Notes: generated by a model from the sequence alone, not told the origin. A DNA stretch of 6,597 nucleotides from Desulfobacteraceae bacterium (GCA_027325475.1 DAIEFO010000128.1:1-6597), one strand, 5' to 3'; shown: positions 1 through 6,225, numbered from the stretch's first letter. Numbers and translations: made by a program.

Positions 1-77
1 ATTCCTCAGGATTTGCGCGCCTCGCCTGCGGACTTTTTACAAAGCCGTCCCAAAATCGACTTTTCACGAAGGCATCA
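1..77. repeat. Right-hand part of a palindromic dispersed repeat (copy 1, cut by window edge)
   Basis: Positions 1-77 align without gaps to 4752-4828, with 8 differences (at 23, 31, 41, 51, 55, 65, 70 and 71), about 90% identity. Both copies contain two successive TTTTTACGA-like blocks (here at about 34-42 and 61-69, each with a substitution) and end in GCATCA. The left arm of this copy lies outside the window, so its hairpin cannot be tested here. Similar short palindromic elements with CGTAAAAAGTC arms are, as I recall, common in Desulfobacterales genomes; I could not search this. It probably marks the intergenic region between the unseen upstream gene and mreB. No protein-coding role is supported: seven of the eight differences from copy 2 would change the amino acid in the one frame that is open in both copies. 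Confidence 0.8.
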
Positions 78-122
78 AAATTGTCGTGAATCAGCTTGGC
101 GCTTTCGGCGAACCGCAATGAT

Positions 123-154
123 ATTCTTCACAGACCTGTGGCCCTGTGAAGAAT
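123..154. other. Perfect 11-bp stem-loop in the mreB leader region
   Basis: ATTCTTCACAG (123-133) is the exact reverse complement of CTGTGAAGAAT (144-154), leaving a 10-nt loop. No T-tract follows on either strand, so it does not look like a standard intrinsic terminator. It could be a weak terminator of the unseen upstream gene, an operator for a dimeric regulator, or a structure in a long mreB leader RNA. The stem is seen directly; the role is unknown. Confidence 0.6.
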
Positions 155-250
155 TCATCCGGCGTTAGAGAATTTCCGACTGTTTTTCCTTGAGGATACG
201 ACCATTTTCTGATAGCCTTCCCAAATTTACAAAACAAATTGTCAGTCAAC

Positions 251-279
251 TTCAACATCATGCTGGCATAGTATATACT
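251..279 (+). promoter_or_regulatory. Possible sigma70-type promoter for the mre operon
   Basis: A good -10-like hexamer, TATACT (274-279), lies inside the 10-bp palindrome AGTATATACT (270-279). With a 17-nt spacer the -35 would be TTCAAC (251-256), which matches the consensus poorly. A better -35-like TTGTCA (239-244) is too far from this -10 (29 nt). Transcription would start near 286, giving a leader of about 30 nt for mreB. The call rests mostly on the -10 and the position, so it is tentative. An alternative weak pair upstream is TTGAGG (190-195) and TAGCCT (213-218). Confidence 0.35.
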
Positions 280-317
280 TCATCATCTGACATATACGAT
301 CGCCATGGCGAGGAATT

Positions 318-1358
318 ATGAGCTTTTTAAACGGATTGTTAGGGGTTTTTTCCAGTGATCTTGCCATAGATCTGGGGACAGCCAACACCCTGGTTTATGT
401 GAAGGGCAAGGGCATCGTATTGAGTGAGCCATCGGTGGTGGCCGTCAGAACCGATAACCGGAGCAAGAACCGGGTGCTGGCGGTGGGGCTGGAAGCGAAG
501 AACATGCTGGGAAAAACGCCGGGCAATATAGTTGCCATACGGCCGATGCGAGATGGCGTCATTGCCGATTTTGAAGTGACAGAGGCCATGCTGCGCCATT
601 TTATTCACAAGGTTCATAATCGGCATTCTTTCGTTCGCCCCAGAATTATTATCGCGGTGCCTTCCGGAATCACCCAGGTGGAGAAACGGGCGGTGCGTGA
701 ATCCGCGGAATCCGCGGGTGCACGCGAAGTCTTTTTGATCGAAGAACCTATGGCCGCTGCGATTGGTGCGGGTCTGCCCATCACCGAACCTACCTGCAAC
801 ATGGTGGTGGATATCGGCGGTGGTACGACCGAAGTGGCGGTTATTTCTCTGGCGGGCATTGTTTACTGCAGATCGTTGCGGGTGGCTGGGGACAAAATGG
901 ACTCCGCCATCATGCAGTACATCAAACGCAAATATAATCTGCTGATCGGAGAACGCACTTCCGAGGTGATCAAGACTACTATTGGAAATGCCTATCCGGA
1001 TGAGCAGGAGCTTGAAACCATCGAGGTCAAGGGAAGGGATCTCGTGTCCGGCATTCCCAAAATACTTACGATAGATTCCGAGGAGATCCGTCTGGCCATT
1101 GCCGAGCAGCTGGATGCCATCCTTGAAACCGTAAAGATCGCTCTGGAACAGACGCCGCCGGAATTGTCCGCGGACATTGTGGACAGAGGCATTGTACTGA
1201 CAGGGGGCGGTGCGCTTTTGAAAAATCTGGACAAACTTCTGATGGAGGAAAGCGGTCTGCCTGTGCGGGTTGCGGATGATCCCCTGTCAACGGTTGCCCT
1301 GGGATCTGGTAAGGCGCTGGACAGCATAGAAATCCTTAGACAGGTTGTCATTACCTGA
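318..1358 (+). CDS. mreB: Rod shape-determining protein MreB (bacterial actin)
   Basis: Actin-fold ATPase that forms membrane-bound antiparallel filaments and directs the elongasome (MreCD, RodA, PBP2) for lateral-wall synthesis. Its 346 aa are close to the E. coli length. A short hydrophobic/amphipathic N-terminus (about 1-13, MSFLNGLLGV...) is expected to bind the inner membrane. Nucleotide-site motifs are intact: phosphate-1 DLGTANT (18-24), the PSGIT block (115-119), the IEEPMAAAIGAGLP segment (141-154) with E142 in the position of the catalytic glutamate, phosphate-2 DIGGGTTEV (165-173), and the adenosine motif LTGGGALL (294-301). The ATG at 318 is chosen because AGGA (311-314) lies just upstream and the N-terminus aligns with known MreB. 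It is the first gene of the cluster; mreC starts 5 nt after its stop. Nothing is missing or unusual in the protein. Confidence 0.98.
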   Translation: MSFLNGLLGVFSSDLAIDLGTANTLVYVKGKGIVLSEPSVVAVRTDNRSKNRVLAVGLEAKNMLGKTPGNIVAIRPMRDGVIADFEVTEAMLRHFIHKVHNRHSFVRPRIIIAVPSGITQVEKRAVRESAESAGAREVFLIEEPMAAAIGAGLPITEPTCNMVVDIGGGTTEVAVISLAGIVYCRSLRVAGDKMDSAIMQYIKRKYNLLIGERTSEVIKTTIGNAYPDEQELETIEVKGRDLVSGIPKILTIDSEEIRLAIAEQLDAILETVKIALEQTPPELSADIVDRGIVLTGGGALLKNLDKLLMEESGLPVRVADDPLSTVALGSGKALDSIEILRQVVIT

Positions 1359-1363
1359 GTCTT

Positions 1364-2200
1364 ATGTTTTCAAAAAAAATGATGGTCATTGCAGCCGTTT
1401 GCGTTCTGATAGCTATCAACCTGATCGCTCTTTTTGTTTCTGCAAGATATGTCACTCCTTCATCCGGTACTTGGAGCTTCGGGCTGCGGTTTATCTCTCC
1501 GCCGCAACAGGCGGTAGCTGTCATCATCCGGTCTGTCAAGACGATATGGACGCATTATTTTTATCTGGTTTCAACGGAAAGCGAAAATGATCGTCTTAGG
1601 AAGCTGTTGGCCGATGCTTCCCGCAATGATGTTCAGTGTATGGAAGCCGAACAGGCAAACAGCCGCTTTCAGAAATTGCTTGATTTCAAAAACAGCGATT
1701 CGGTACGTTCCGTAGCGGCGGAGGTTATTGGAAAAGATCCGTCCCAGTGGTCCAAAACAATCATTATCGACAAGGGGCTTTCCGAGGGTGTGAATAGAGG
1801 CCTTGCGGTTGTGGTTCCAAATGGGGTGGTAGGTCAGGTGGTTGATGCTGCCAATCACTACGCAAAGGTGCTTCTGGTTATAGATTCCAATTGTGCGGTG
1901 GATGCACTGGTGCAGCAAACCCGGGCCCATGGCATCGTCAAGGGGGATTCCGAGTCCGGCTGCCTTTTAAAATACGTTTCCAGAAAAGAAGCCGTTAATA
2001 TCGGCGATGATGTGGTGTCTTCCGGACTGGACGGCGTTTTTATGAAAGGGCTTCAGATCGGAAAAGTATCCGCTATTGTCCGGGATCGATCCGGCATATT
2101 TCAAGATATCACAGTGACGCCATTTGTTGATTTTGAAAAAATTGAAGAGGTTCTCGTCCTGCTGACTCCGCCGCCTTCAGCATCCACCATCAATCGCTGA
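1364..2200 (+). CDS. mreC: Rod shape-determining protein MreC
   Basis: Bitopic elongasome scaffold that binds PBP2 in the periplasm and activates the RodA-PBP2 pair. The 278-aa product has a short basic N-terminus (FSKK), one membrane helix at about 7-27, and a periplasmic helical/coiled-coil stretch at about 70-107 (ESENDRLRKLL... and EAEQANSRFQKLL). The two-lobed beta-barrel MreC domain follows at about 116-268, with family-typical sequences such as WSKTIIIDKG (129-138), GLAVVVPNGVVGQV (146-159) and GDDVVSSGLDGVFMKGL (214-230). The ATG at 1364 sits 5 nt after the mreB stop with only a weak TGAG upstream, so translation is probably coupled to mreB. Met6 and Met7 are possible alternative starts, but they would remove the basic residues before the membrane helix. 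Codon use resembles the neighbours. Confidence 0.95.
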   Translation: MFSKKMMVIAAVCVLIAINLIALFVSARYVTPSSGTWSFGLRFISPPQQAVAVIIRSVKTIWTHYFYLVSTESENDRLRKLLADASRNDVQCMEAEQANSRFQKLLDFKNSDSVRSVAAEVIGKDPSQWSKTIIIDKGLSEGVNRGLAVVVPNGVVGQVVDAANHYAKVLLVIDSNCAVDALVQQTRAHGIVKGDSESGCLLKYVSRKEAVNIGDDVVSSGLDGVFMKGLQIGKVSAIVRDRSGIFQDITVTPFVDFEKIEEVLVLLTPPPSASTINR

Positions 2201-2207
2201 AAGGCGC

Positions 2208-2245
2208 CCTGATGCAATGCGATTATGAAGCGCAGGCGCATCCGG
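2208..2245 (+). other. Putative small stem-loop in the mreC-mreD gap
   Basis: The 71-nt gap between mreC and mreD can fold as two stacked stems: GATGC (2211-2215) with GCATC (2238-2242), and TGCG (2218-2221) with CGCA (2231-2234). They are separated by a 2x3 internal loop and closed by a 9-nt loop. CC (2208-2209) can also pair with GG (2244-2245) across a mismatch. No T-tract follows, so it is not an intrinsic terminator. It might be an mRNA processing or stability element inside the operon, or chance pairing. Confidence 0.35.
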
Positions 2246-2271
2246 ATAGCTGATCCATCGGAAGTTGATTC

Positions 2272-2772
2272 ATGAACCCTGCGCTGCATATCGTTCTGAT
2301 TGTATTTCTGGTGGTGTTTCAGACCACCGTGTATGATCTTTTTCCCGTTCTGACGCATTTTGTGGACATTGTTATTGCTTATGTCGTTTATGTGGGGCTA
2401 TTTCTACCGTTTGGCGTCAGTGTCGGGCTGGTCGTGGTTCTGGGCGTCTTGATGGACAGCCTTTCCGGCGGGCCGTTTGGACTGTATCTGACCGTTTATC
2501 TATGGATTGTGCTGGGTCTGAAACCATTTGTGACCATACTGAATCTCAAAAATATTTATACGTTGCAGATGCTTTTATGTGGCGCCGTTGTGTTCGAAAA
2601 CCTGGTTCTGTTCGCGGGAACCGCACTGCTGAAGCATGAAATCGTGATCTCATCGGATACGCTCCGGGGAATGATATATCAACTGCTCTGGACAATTTTT
2701 CTGGGGCCTTTTTTCATTCGCTTTTTTAACAGCATGGAAACCCGACTGAACTGTCAGTCTCTTCCCCGGTAG
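2272..2772 (+). CDS. mreD: Rod shape-determining protein MreD
   Basis: Polytopic inner-membrane component of the elongasome that associates with MreC and modulates its activation of PBP2/RodA. The 166-aa product is almost entirely hydrophobic, with membrane segments at about 4-22, 30-46, 47-62, 66-87, 98-118 and 132-152. The family hallmark is visible as GVLMDSLSGGPFGLYLTVY (58-76). Its length is normal for MreD. The start at 2272 is supported by CGGAAG (2259-2264), 7 nt upstream. MreD is poorly conserved, so the call leans on the hallmark motif, the topology, and its position between mreC and mrdA. The mreC-mreD gap of 71 nt is the longest between adjacent genes from mreB to mrdA. Confidence 0.93.
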   Translation: MNPALHIVLIVFLVVFQTTVYDLFPVLTHFVDIVIAYVVYVGLFLPFGVSVGLVVVLGVLMDSLSGGPFGLYLTVYLWIVLGLKPFVTILNLKNIYTLQMLLCGAVVFENLVLFAGTALLKHEIVISSDTLRGMIYQLLWTIFLGPFFIRFFNSMETRLNCQSLPR

Positions 2773-2781
2773 CCTGACGCC

Positions 2782-4656
2782 ATGTTAAACGATACCGCGC
2801 TGCATTCCCACCTGAAAACGCAGGTTCCGGATAATGACTGGTACAAACGAAGAATTATCGTTCTGCTGTGTCTGGTCGTGCCGGTGTTTATGCTGTTGCT
2901 GCTGCGGCTTTTCTATCTTCAGATTGTCGAGGGCGGAAATTTCAGGAAGCTTTCTGAACACAACTGTATCCGTCTGCAAGCCATTGATCCACCGAGGGGC
3001 CTTATCTTTGATCGCAACGGCAGGCTCTTGGTAGATAATCGTCCTTCCTATGACCTGAGCATTGTGGTCAGGGATGCCAAACCATTGAATGCAACACTTC
3101 AGCGTCTGTCACGATATACCCGTATGCCGCTGGATGCTCTCTGGGCTGAGATCGAAAAATATCGAAATCAACCTTCGTACAAGCCTGTGCCGTTGCTGCA
3201 GGATATCGGCAGAGATATGCTGGCGGTGCTGGAGGTAAACCGTTATGAGTTGCCAGGCATCGTGATAGATGTACGATTGCGCAGACTTTATGTCAACGAT
3301 CAGAGCGCGGCTCATATTCTTGGATATGTGGGTGAGATCAGCAGCGATGAATTGAAATCTCCCCGATATGCCAATTATAAACGCTCAGATATTGTCGGAA
3401 AAGCCGGTGTTGAAAAAACGTTTGAGAATGTACTGCGCGGCGAGCGCGGTGGACGCCAGGTCGAAGTAAATGCTGCAGGACAACTTGTCAAAATCTTAAA
3501 AACGGTGGATGCGGTTCCAGGAAATAATTTATTTCTGTCATTTGACCTTGATCTCCAGCAAAAGGCCGAAAAACTGATAGATAATGTTCATGGAGCGGTC
3601 GTTGCGATGGATCCTGACACGGGATCTATTCTGGCGATGGCCAGCAGTCCGTCATATGACCCGAACATGTTCATTAATGGGTTCAGCCAGGAGCAGTGGC
3701 AAAAACTTATCAGCGATCCATTTCATCCTCTGGAAAACAAGGCGATTCAGGCGGAGTATCCCCCGGCATCTACCTATAAGATCATTACAGCGATGGCAGG
3801 TCTTCAGGAAGGTGTGATCAACGATGGCACTACGCTGTTTTGTCCCGGGTTCTATAAATTCGGAGGCAGAGATTATCGCTGCTGGAAAAAAAGCGGACAT
3901 GGGTCTATCAATGTAACAAAGGCGCTGGCGGAATCCTGTGATGTGTTTTTCTATCAGGTGGGCTTGCGTCTGGGGGTTGACAGACTGGCTTTTTATGCCA
4001 AGGCCAGCGGTTTGGGAAGCCTGACGGGGATTCAGCTTGATCATGAGTCGGCAGGGCTGGTGCCGACGTCCGACTGGAAAAAACGCCGGTTCAAGGTTTC
4101 CTGGCAAAGCGGAGAAACCCTGTCCGTGGCCATTGGTCAGGGATATAATCTGGTGACGCCGCTTCAGCTCTGTGCGATGATTGCAACCGTGGCCAATGGC
4201 GGGACGCGGTTTGTACCTCAGATTGTCAGTAAAATTGAAAATGCATCCGGGGATGTTATCAAAAAAACAGCGCCTGAGGTCGCCGGCCATCTGCCGGTTT
4301 CGCCAGATAATCTGGATATAGTGAAAAAAGGGTTGTGGGATGTGGTTAATGAAAGGTATGGAACGGGCAGGATTGGTGCCATACCGGGGGTGGAAGTCAG
4401 TGGGAAGACCGGAACCGCTCAGGTTTTCAGCCGGAAAACCAATGATACTGAAAACGAAAAACAGCGGACAGAGCGCCTGAGATCTCATGCGTGGTTTGTG
4501 TCGTATGCACCATCGGATAATCCTAAAATAGCCGTTGCCGTGCTGGTCGAACATGGTGTACATGGCGCCAGCGCGGCGGCGCCGATTGCCAGGGAAGTAA
4601 TTCGGGCATATCTGTCCGAAAGTACTTCACAGCCTTCTGGAGAGGCGCATCAATAA
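2782..4656 (+). CDS. mrdA: Penicillin-binding protein 2 (class B PBP, peptidoglycan D,D-transpeptidase)
   Basis: Periplasmic, membrane-anchored transpeptidase that cross-links new glycan strands made by RodA during elongation; a target of beta-lactams such as mecillinam in E. coli. Its 624 aa are close to E. coli PBP2. A basic stretch (KRR, 22-24) precedes one membrane anchor (about 25-47). The pedestal domain opens with PPRGLIFDRNGRLL (70-83). The transpeptidase domain covers about 265-612, with S330-T-Y-K333 as the SxxK acylation motif, S385-C-D387 as the SxN-equivalent of PBP2, and K542-T-G as the KTG motif, so the enzyme should be active. Three cysteines (354, 367, 386) and H373 cluster around the second motif and may form a metal site. 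The ATG at 2782 lies 9 nt after the mreD stop with no clear Shine-Dalgarno, suggesting coupling. MrdA is the E. coli name; pbpA is also used. Confidence 0.97.
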   Translation: MLNDTALHSHLKTQVPDNDWYKRRIIVLLCLVVPVFMLLLLRLFYLQIVEGGNFRKLSEHNCIRLQAIDPPRGLIFDRNGRLLVDNRPSYDLSIVVRDAKPLNATLQRLSRYTRMPLDALWAEIEKYRNQPSYKPVPLLQDIGRDMLAVLEVNRYELPGIVIDVRLRRLYVNDQSAAHILGYVGEISSDELKSPRYANYKRSDIVGKAGVEKTFENVLRGERGGRQVEVNAAGQLVKILKTVDAVPGNNLFLSFDLDLQQKAEKLIDNVHGAVVAMDPDTGSILAMASSPSYDPNMFINGFSQEQWQKLISDPFHPLENKAIQAEYPPASTYKIITAMAGLQEGVINDGTTLFCPGFYKFGGRDYRCWKKSGHGSINVTKALAESCDVFFYQVGLRLGVDRLAFYAKASGLGSLTGIQLDHESAGLVPTSDWKKRRFKVSWQSGETLSVAIGQGYNLVTPLQLCAMIATVANGGTRFVPQIVSKIENASGDVIKKTAPEVAGHLPVSPDNLDIVKKGLWDVVNERYGTGRIGAIPGVEVSGKTGTAQVFSRKTNDTENEKQRTERLRSHAWFVSYAPSDNPKIAVAVLVEHGVHGASAAAPIAREVIRAYLSESTSQPSGEAHQ

Positions 4657-4666
4657 CAATGGATAT

Positions 4667-4678
4667 CATCATGTTTGA
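4667..4678. repeat. Left copy of a 12-bp direct repeat flanking the palindromic element
   Basis: CATCATGTTTGA occurs exactly here and again at 4824-4835, on both sides of the element. The offset is 157 bp. This may be a target-site duplication made when the element inserted at the original rodA start, since the sequence contains an ATG (4671) followed by TTTGA, just as in present rodA. Part of it (CATCA) may instead belong to the element's own end, because copy 1 also ends in GCATCA, so the true duplication could be shorter than 12 bp. Confidence 0.65.
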
Positions 4679-4828
4679 CGACTTCGTAAAAAGTCCGCAT
4701 GCTGCGTTGCGCCGCATCCTTCGTCATTGCGGCGTACCACAAGTACGCTTCATTCCTCAGGATTTGCGCGCCTTGCCTGCGAACTTTTTACGAAGCCGTC
4801 CGAAATTCGACTTTTTACGAGAGCATCA
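4677..4828. repeat. Palindromic dispersed repeat / MITE-like element (copy 2, full length)
   Basis: The region 4677-4800 is a long imperfect palindrome. The outer arms 4677-4698 and 4779-4800 match at 20 of 22 positions (core TTCGTAAAAAGT). The tip is a perfect hairpin, GCGTAC (4732-4737), loop CACAA, GTACGC (4743-4748), with imperfect pairing between arms and tip. To the right, 4801-4828 carries a second arm-like block, GACTTTTTACGA (4809-4820), that can compete for the same left arm. The last 77 bases match copy 1 at the window start at about 90%. It encodes no transposase, so any mobilisation would have been by an enzyme acting in trans, which is inference. It separates mrdA from rodA and is transcribed if they share an mRNA. 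It could also be called a REP/BIME-type element. Confidence 0.8.
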
Positions 4829-4835
4829 TGTTTGA
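4824..4835. repeat. Right copy of the 12-bp direct repeat, containing the rodA start codon
   Basis: Exact second copy of CATCATGTTTGA (first at 4667-4678). It includes the ATG (4828) and next codon (TTT) of rodA plus two bases of the third. If the repeat arose by target duplication, the present rodA start codon is the duplicated one, and deleting 157 bp would restore a short mrdA-rodA junction. Confidence 0.65.
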
Positions 4836-5928
4836 TCGCAGATTAATAGAAAATTTTGACTGGGTGCTGCTGCTGGTGACATTGCTGCTGGTGGCTTCCG
4901 GACTGATAACGCTTTACAGCGCCGCCAGTGCAGGAATGCCGGTGACCCAAGCGTTTTATTTCAGGCAGCTCATGTGGTTTGGGGCCGGGATACTGGTGAT
5001 GACAGGGGCCTTTCTATTCAATTACAGAAAATTAGACCAGTATGCATATATAGCCTATGGATGTTGTATTCTTATGCTTCTGGCGGTGCTGGTCGCCGGA
5101 AAATATGTTGCAGGGTCGAGGCGCTGGCTGGCGCTGGGGCCGGTTTCGCTTCAACCGTCGGAACTGGTCAAAGTTGCCGTTATCATGGTGCTGGCGCGCT
5201 ATTATTCCCGATCTGCAACAGTCAAGGGAATGGGGTTCCGGGAACTTCTGATACCCATGCTCCTGACGGGCATTCCTTTTGCCCTGATCGTCAAACAACC
5301 GGATTTGGGAACGGCGATGACGATCGTCATTATTGCAGCGACCATGACCCTGTTCAGTAAAATTGAGAAACGAACGCTGGTATGTATTTTCATATGCGGG
5401 CTTGTAACGGTTCCGGTAATCTGGCTGTTTTTGAAAGGATATCAGAAGCAGCGGATACTGACCTTTCTGGAACCGGATCTGGATCCACTGGGTGCGGGAT
5501 ATCATATTATCCAATCGAAAATCGCAATCGGTTCCGGCATGTTGTTTGGTAAAGGCCTGTTGATGGGTACCCAGAATTCGCTCTCGTTTTTACCGGAACA
5601 TCATACGGATTTTATTTTCTCTGTTCTTTCCGAAGACTGGGGATTCATCGGTTCCGCTCTCATCTTGCTTTTGTTTCTGTTTCTGATCGTTTGGGGCCTG
5701 AATATTGCGCATGGGTGTCGTGATTCATTCGGAATATTGATGGCTGTGGGTATTTCAGCGCTCATTGGATGGGAAGCCGTAATCAATACAGGAATGGTAA
5801 TGGGGTTGCTCCCGGTGGTGGGAATTCCACTGCCGTTTATCAGCTATGGAGGTTCATCAGTTATCAGTATGATGCTGTGCATGGGAATATTGATGAACAT
5901 CAGTATGCGCCAATTTATGTTTGAGTGA
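4828..5928 (+). CDS. rodA: Peptidoglycan glycosyltransferase RodA (SEDS family)
   Basis: Integral-membrane SEDS enzyme that polymerises lipid II into glycan strands in complex with PBP2. From ATG 4828 the protein is 366 aa, the usual RodA size, with about ten membrane helices. Family landmarks: GSRRWLALGPVSLQPSE (96-112), KQPDLGTA (156-163), the extracellular catalytic-loop segment FLPEHHTDFIFS (254-265) with D261 matching the essential aspartate of E. coli RodA (D262), and GIPLPFISYGGSS (332-344). The frame stays open back to an ATG at 4699, but those 43 extra codons only translate the palindromic repeat, and MFDRRLIENFDW is a normal RodA beginning. The Shine-Dalgarno is poor (GAGAG at 4819-4823, 4 nt spacing), so initiation may depend on coupling to upstream translation. 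It is the last gene of the cluster. Confidence 0.96.
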   Translation: MFDRRLIENFDWVLLLVTLLLVASGLITLYSAASAGMPVTQAFYFRQLMWFGAGILVMTGAFLFNYRKLDQYAYIAYGCCILMLLAVLVAGKYVAGSRRWLALGPVSLQPSELVKVAVIMVLARYYSRSATVKGMGFRELLIPMLLTGIPFALIVKQPDLGTAMTIVIIAATMTLFSKIEKRTLVCIFICGLVTVPVIWLFLKGYQKQRILTFLEPDLDPLGAGYHIIQSKIAIGSGMLFGKGLLMGTQNSLSFLPEHHTDFIFSVLSEDWGFIGSALILLLFLFLIVWGLNIAHGCRDSFGILMAVGISALIGWEAVINTGMVMGLLPVVGIPLPFISYGGSSVISMMLCMGILMNISMRQFMFE

Positions 5929-6107
5929 ATCGGAATATCGATGGACGACTTCACAAAATGTACAATTCCAGTGCTGAATCTTTCGCGATCCAGCTTGCGA
6001 ATCCTTCCCCCAAAACGATTTTTTATGGCGGAATTAATATTTAACTGTCCGAAAACTCATGTTCTTTTTTTAAAAAAGGGGCTGCTGGGAAAATTCGAAA
6101 AAAACTT
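5929..6107. other. Non-coding region after rodA; no clear terminator
   Basis: No credible gene is visible in this 179-nt stretch. It holds a weak 5-bp stem, TTCGC (5982-5986) with GCGAA (5997-6001), whose nearest T-run (6022-6027) is about 20 nt away, and an A/T palindrome CTTTTTTTAAAAAAG (6064-6078). Neither is a convincing intrinsic terminator. The sequence at 5944-5960 (GACGACTTCACAAAATG) resembles the left arm end of the palindromic repeat and may be a decayed fragment. A-rich sequence at about 6089-6104 directly precedes the atp promoter and could act as an UP element. Confidence 0.5.
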
Positions 6108-6137
6108 TTGACAATATGTTCCGGCAGATGGTATAGA
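6108..6137 (+). promoter_or_regulatory. Strong sigma70-type promoter for the ATP synthase genes
   Basis: TTGACA (6108-6113) is a perfect -35 hexamer. TATAGA (6132-6137) matches the -10 consensus at 5 of 6 positions. The spacer is 18 nt. An A-tract (GAAAAAAAC, about 6097-6105) directly upstream could serve as an UP element. Transcription would begin near 6144, giving an untranslated leader of about 80 nt before the ATG at 6226. This is the best promoter in the window and implies that the atp genes are expressed independently of the mre-mrdA-rodA cluster. Confidence 0.75.
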
Positions 6138-6225
6138 CCGCAAGTCCAGACCATGATATGCAAAAATCAATAGATATTTATCGCTGTTCACAAATTGAAA
6201 TTCATAATGAACGGAGGGTGTGCGT

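Larger units (their letters stand above)
4659..4835 (+). other. 58-codon open frame through the element, overlapping the rodA start
   Basis: ATG at 4659 (or in frame at 4671) opens a frame that crosses the whole element without a stop and ends at TGA 4833-4835, overlapping the rodA ATG (4828) by 8 nt. GGAGAGG (4639-4645) lies 13 nt before the first ATG, and GGA (4661-4663) lies 7 nt before the second. The predicted peptide starts MDIIMFDD and is otherwise translated repeat. It is probably not a functional protein: the matching frame in copy 1 is also open, but seven of the eight nucleotide differences change amino acids. Its likely value, if translated, is to bring ribosomes to the rodA start by termination-reinitiation. 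Confidence 0.3.

Noticed and set aside
1..168. Frame open from the left edge to TAG 166-168 as the end of an upstream gene
   Set aside because: The first 77 bases are the dispersed repeat and the rest resembles no protein I recognise. Differences from copy 2 in this frame are mostly nonsynonymous.
262..280. Sigma54-type promoter (TGGCA at 264-268) upstream of mreB
   Set aside because: The required GC element about 10 bases downstream is missing; the sequence there is TATACT.
3652..4563. 303-codon open frame on the minus strand inside mrdA
   Set aside because: It is antisense to the transpeptidase domain, whose catalytic motifs are all intact on the + strand. The predicted protein has no recognisable domain, so it is a compositional shadow.
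4699..4827. N-terminal extension of RodA from ATG 4699 (43 extra codons)
   Set aside because: The added residues only translate the palindromic repeat, while MFDRRLIENFDW from 4828 gives a normal RodA N-terminus and length.
5982..6027. Intrinsic terminator for rodA (TTCGC/GCGAA stem and later T-run)
   Set aside because: The stem is only 5 bp with a 10-nt loop, and the T-run is about 20 nt downstream of it.
6064..6078. A/T palindrome CTTTTTTTAAAAAAG as a terminator
   Set aside because: It has no loop and no GC-rich stem. Its position upstream of the atp promoter fits A/T-rich promoter context better.
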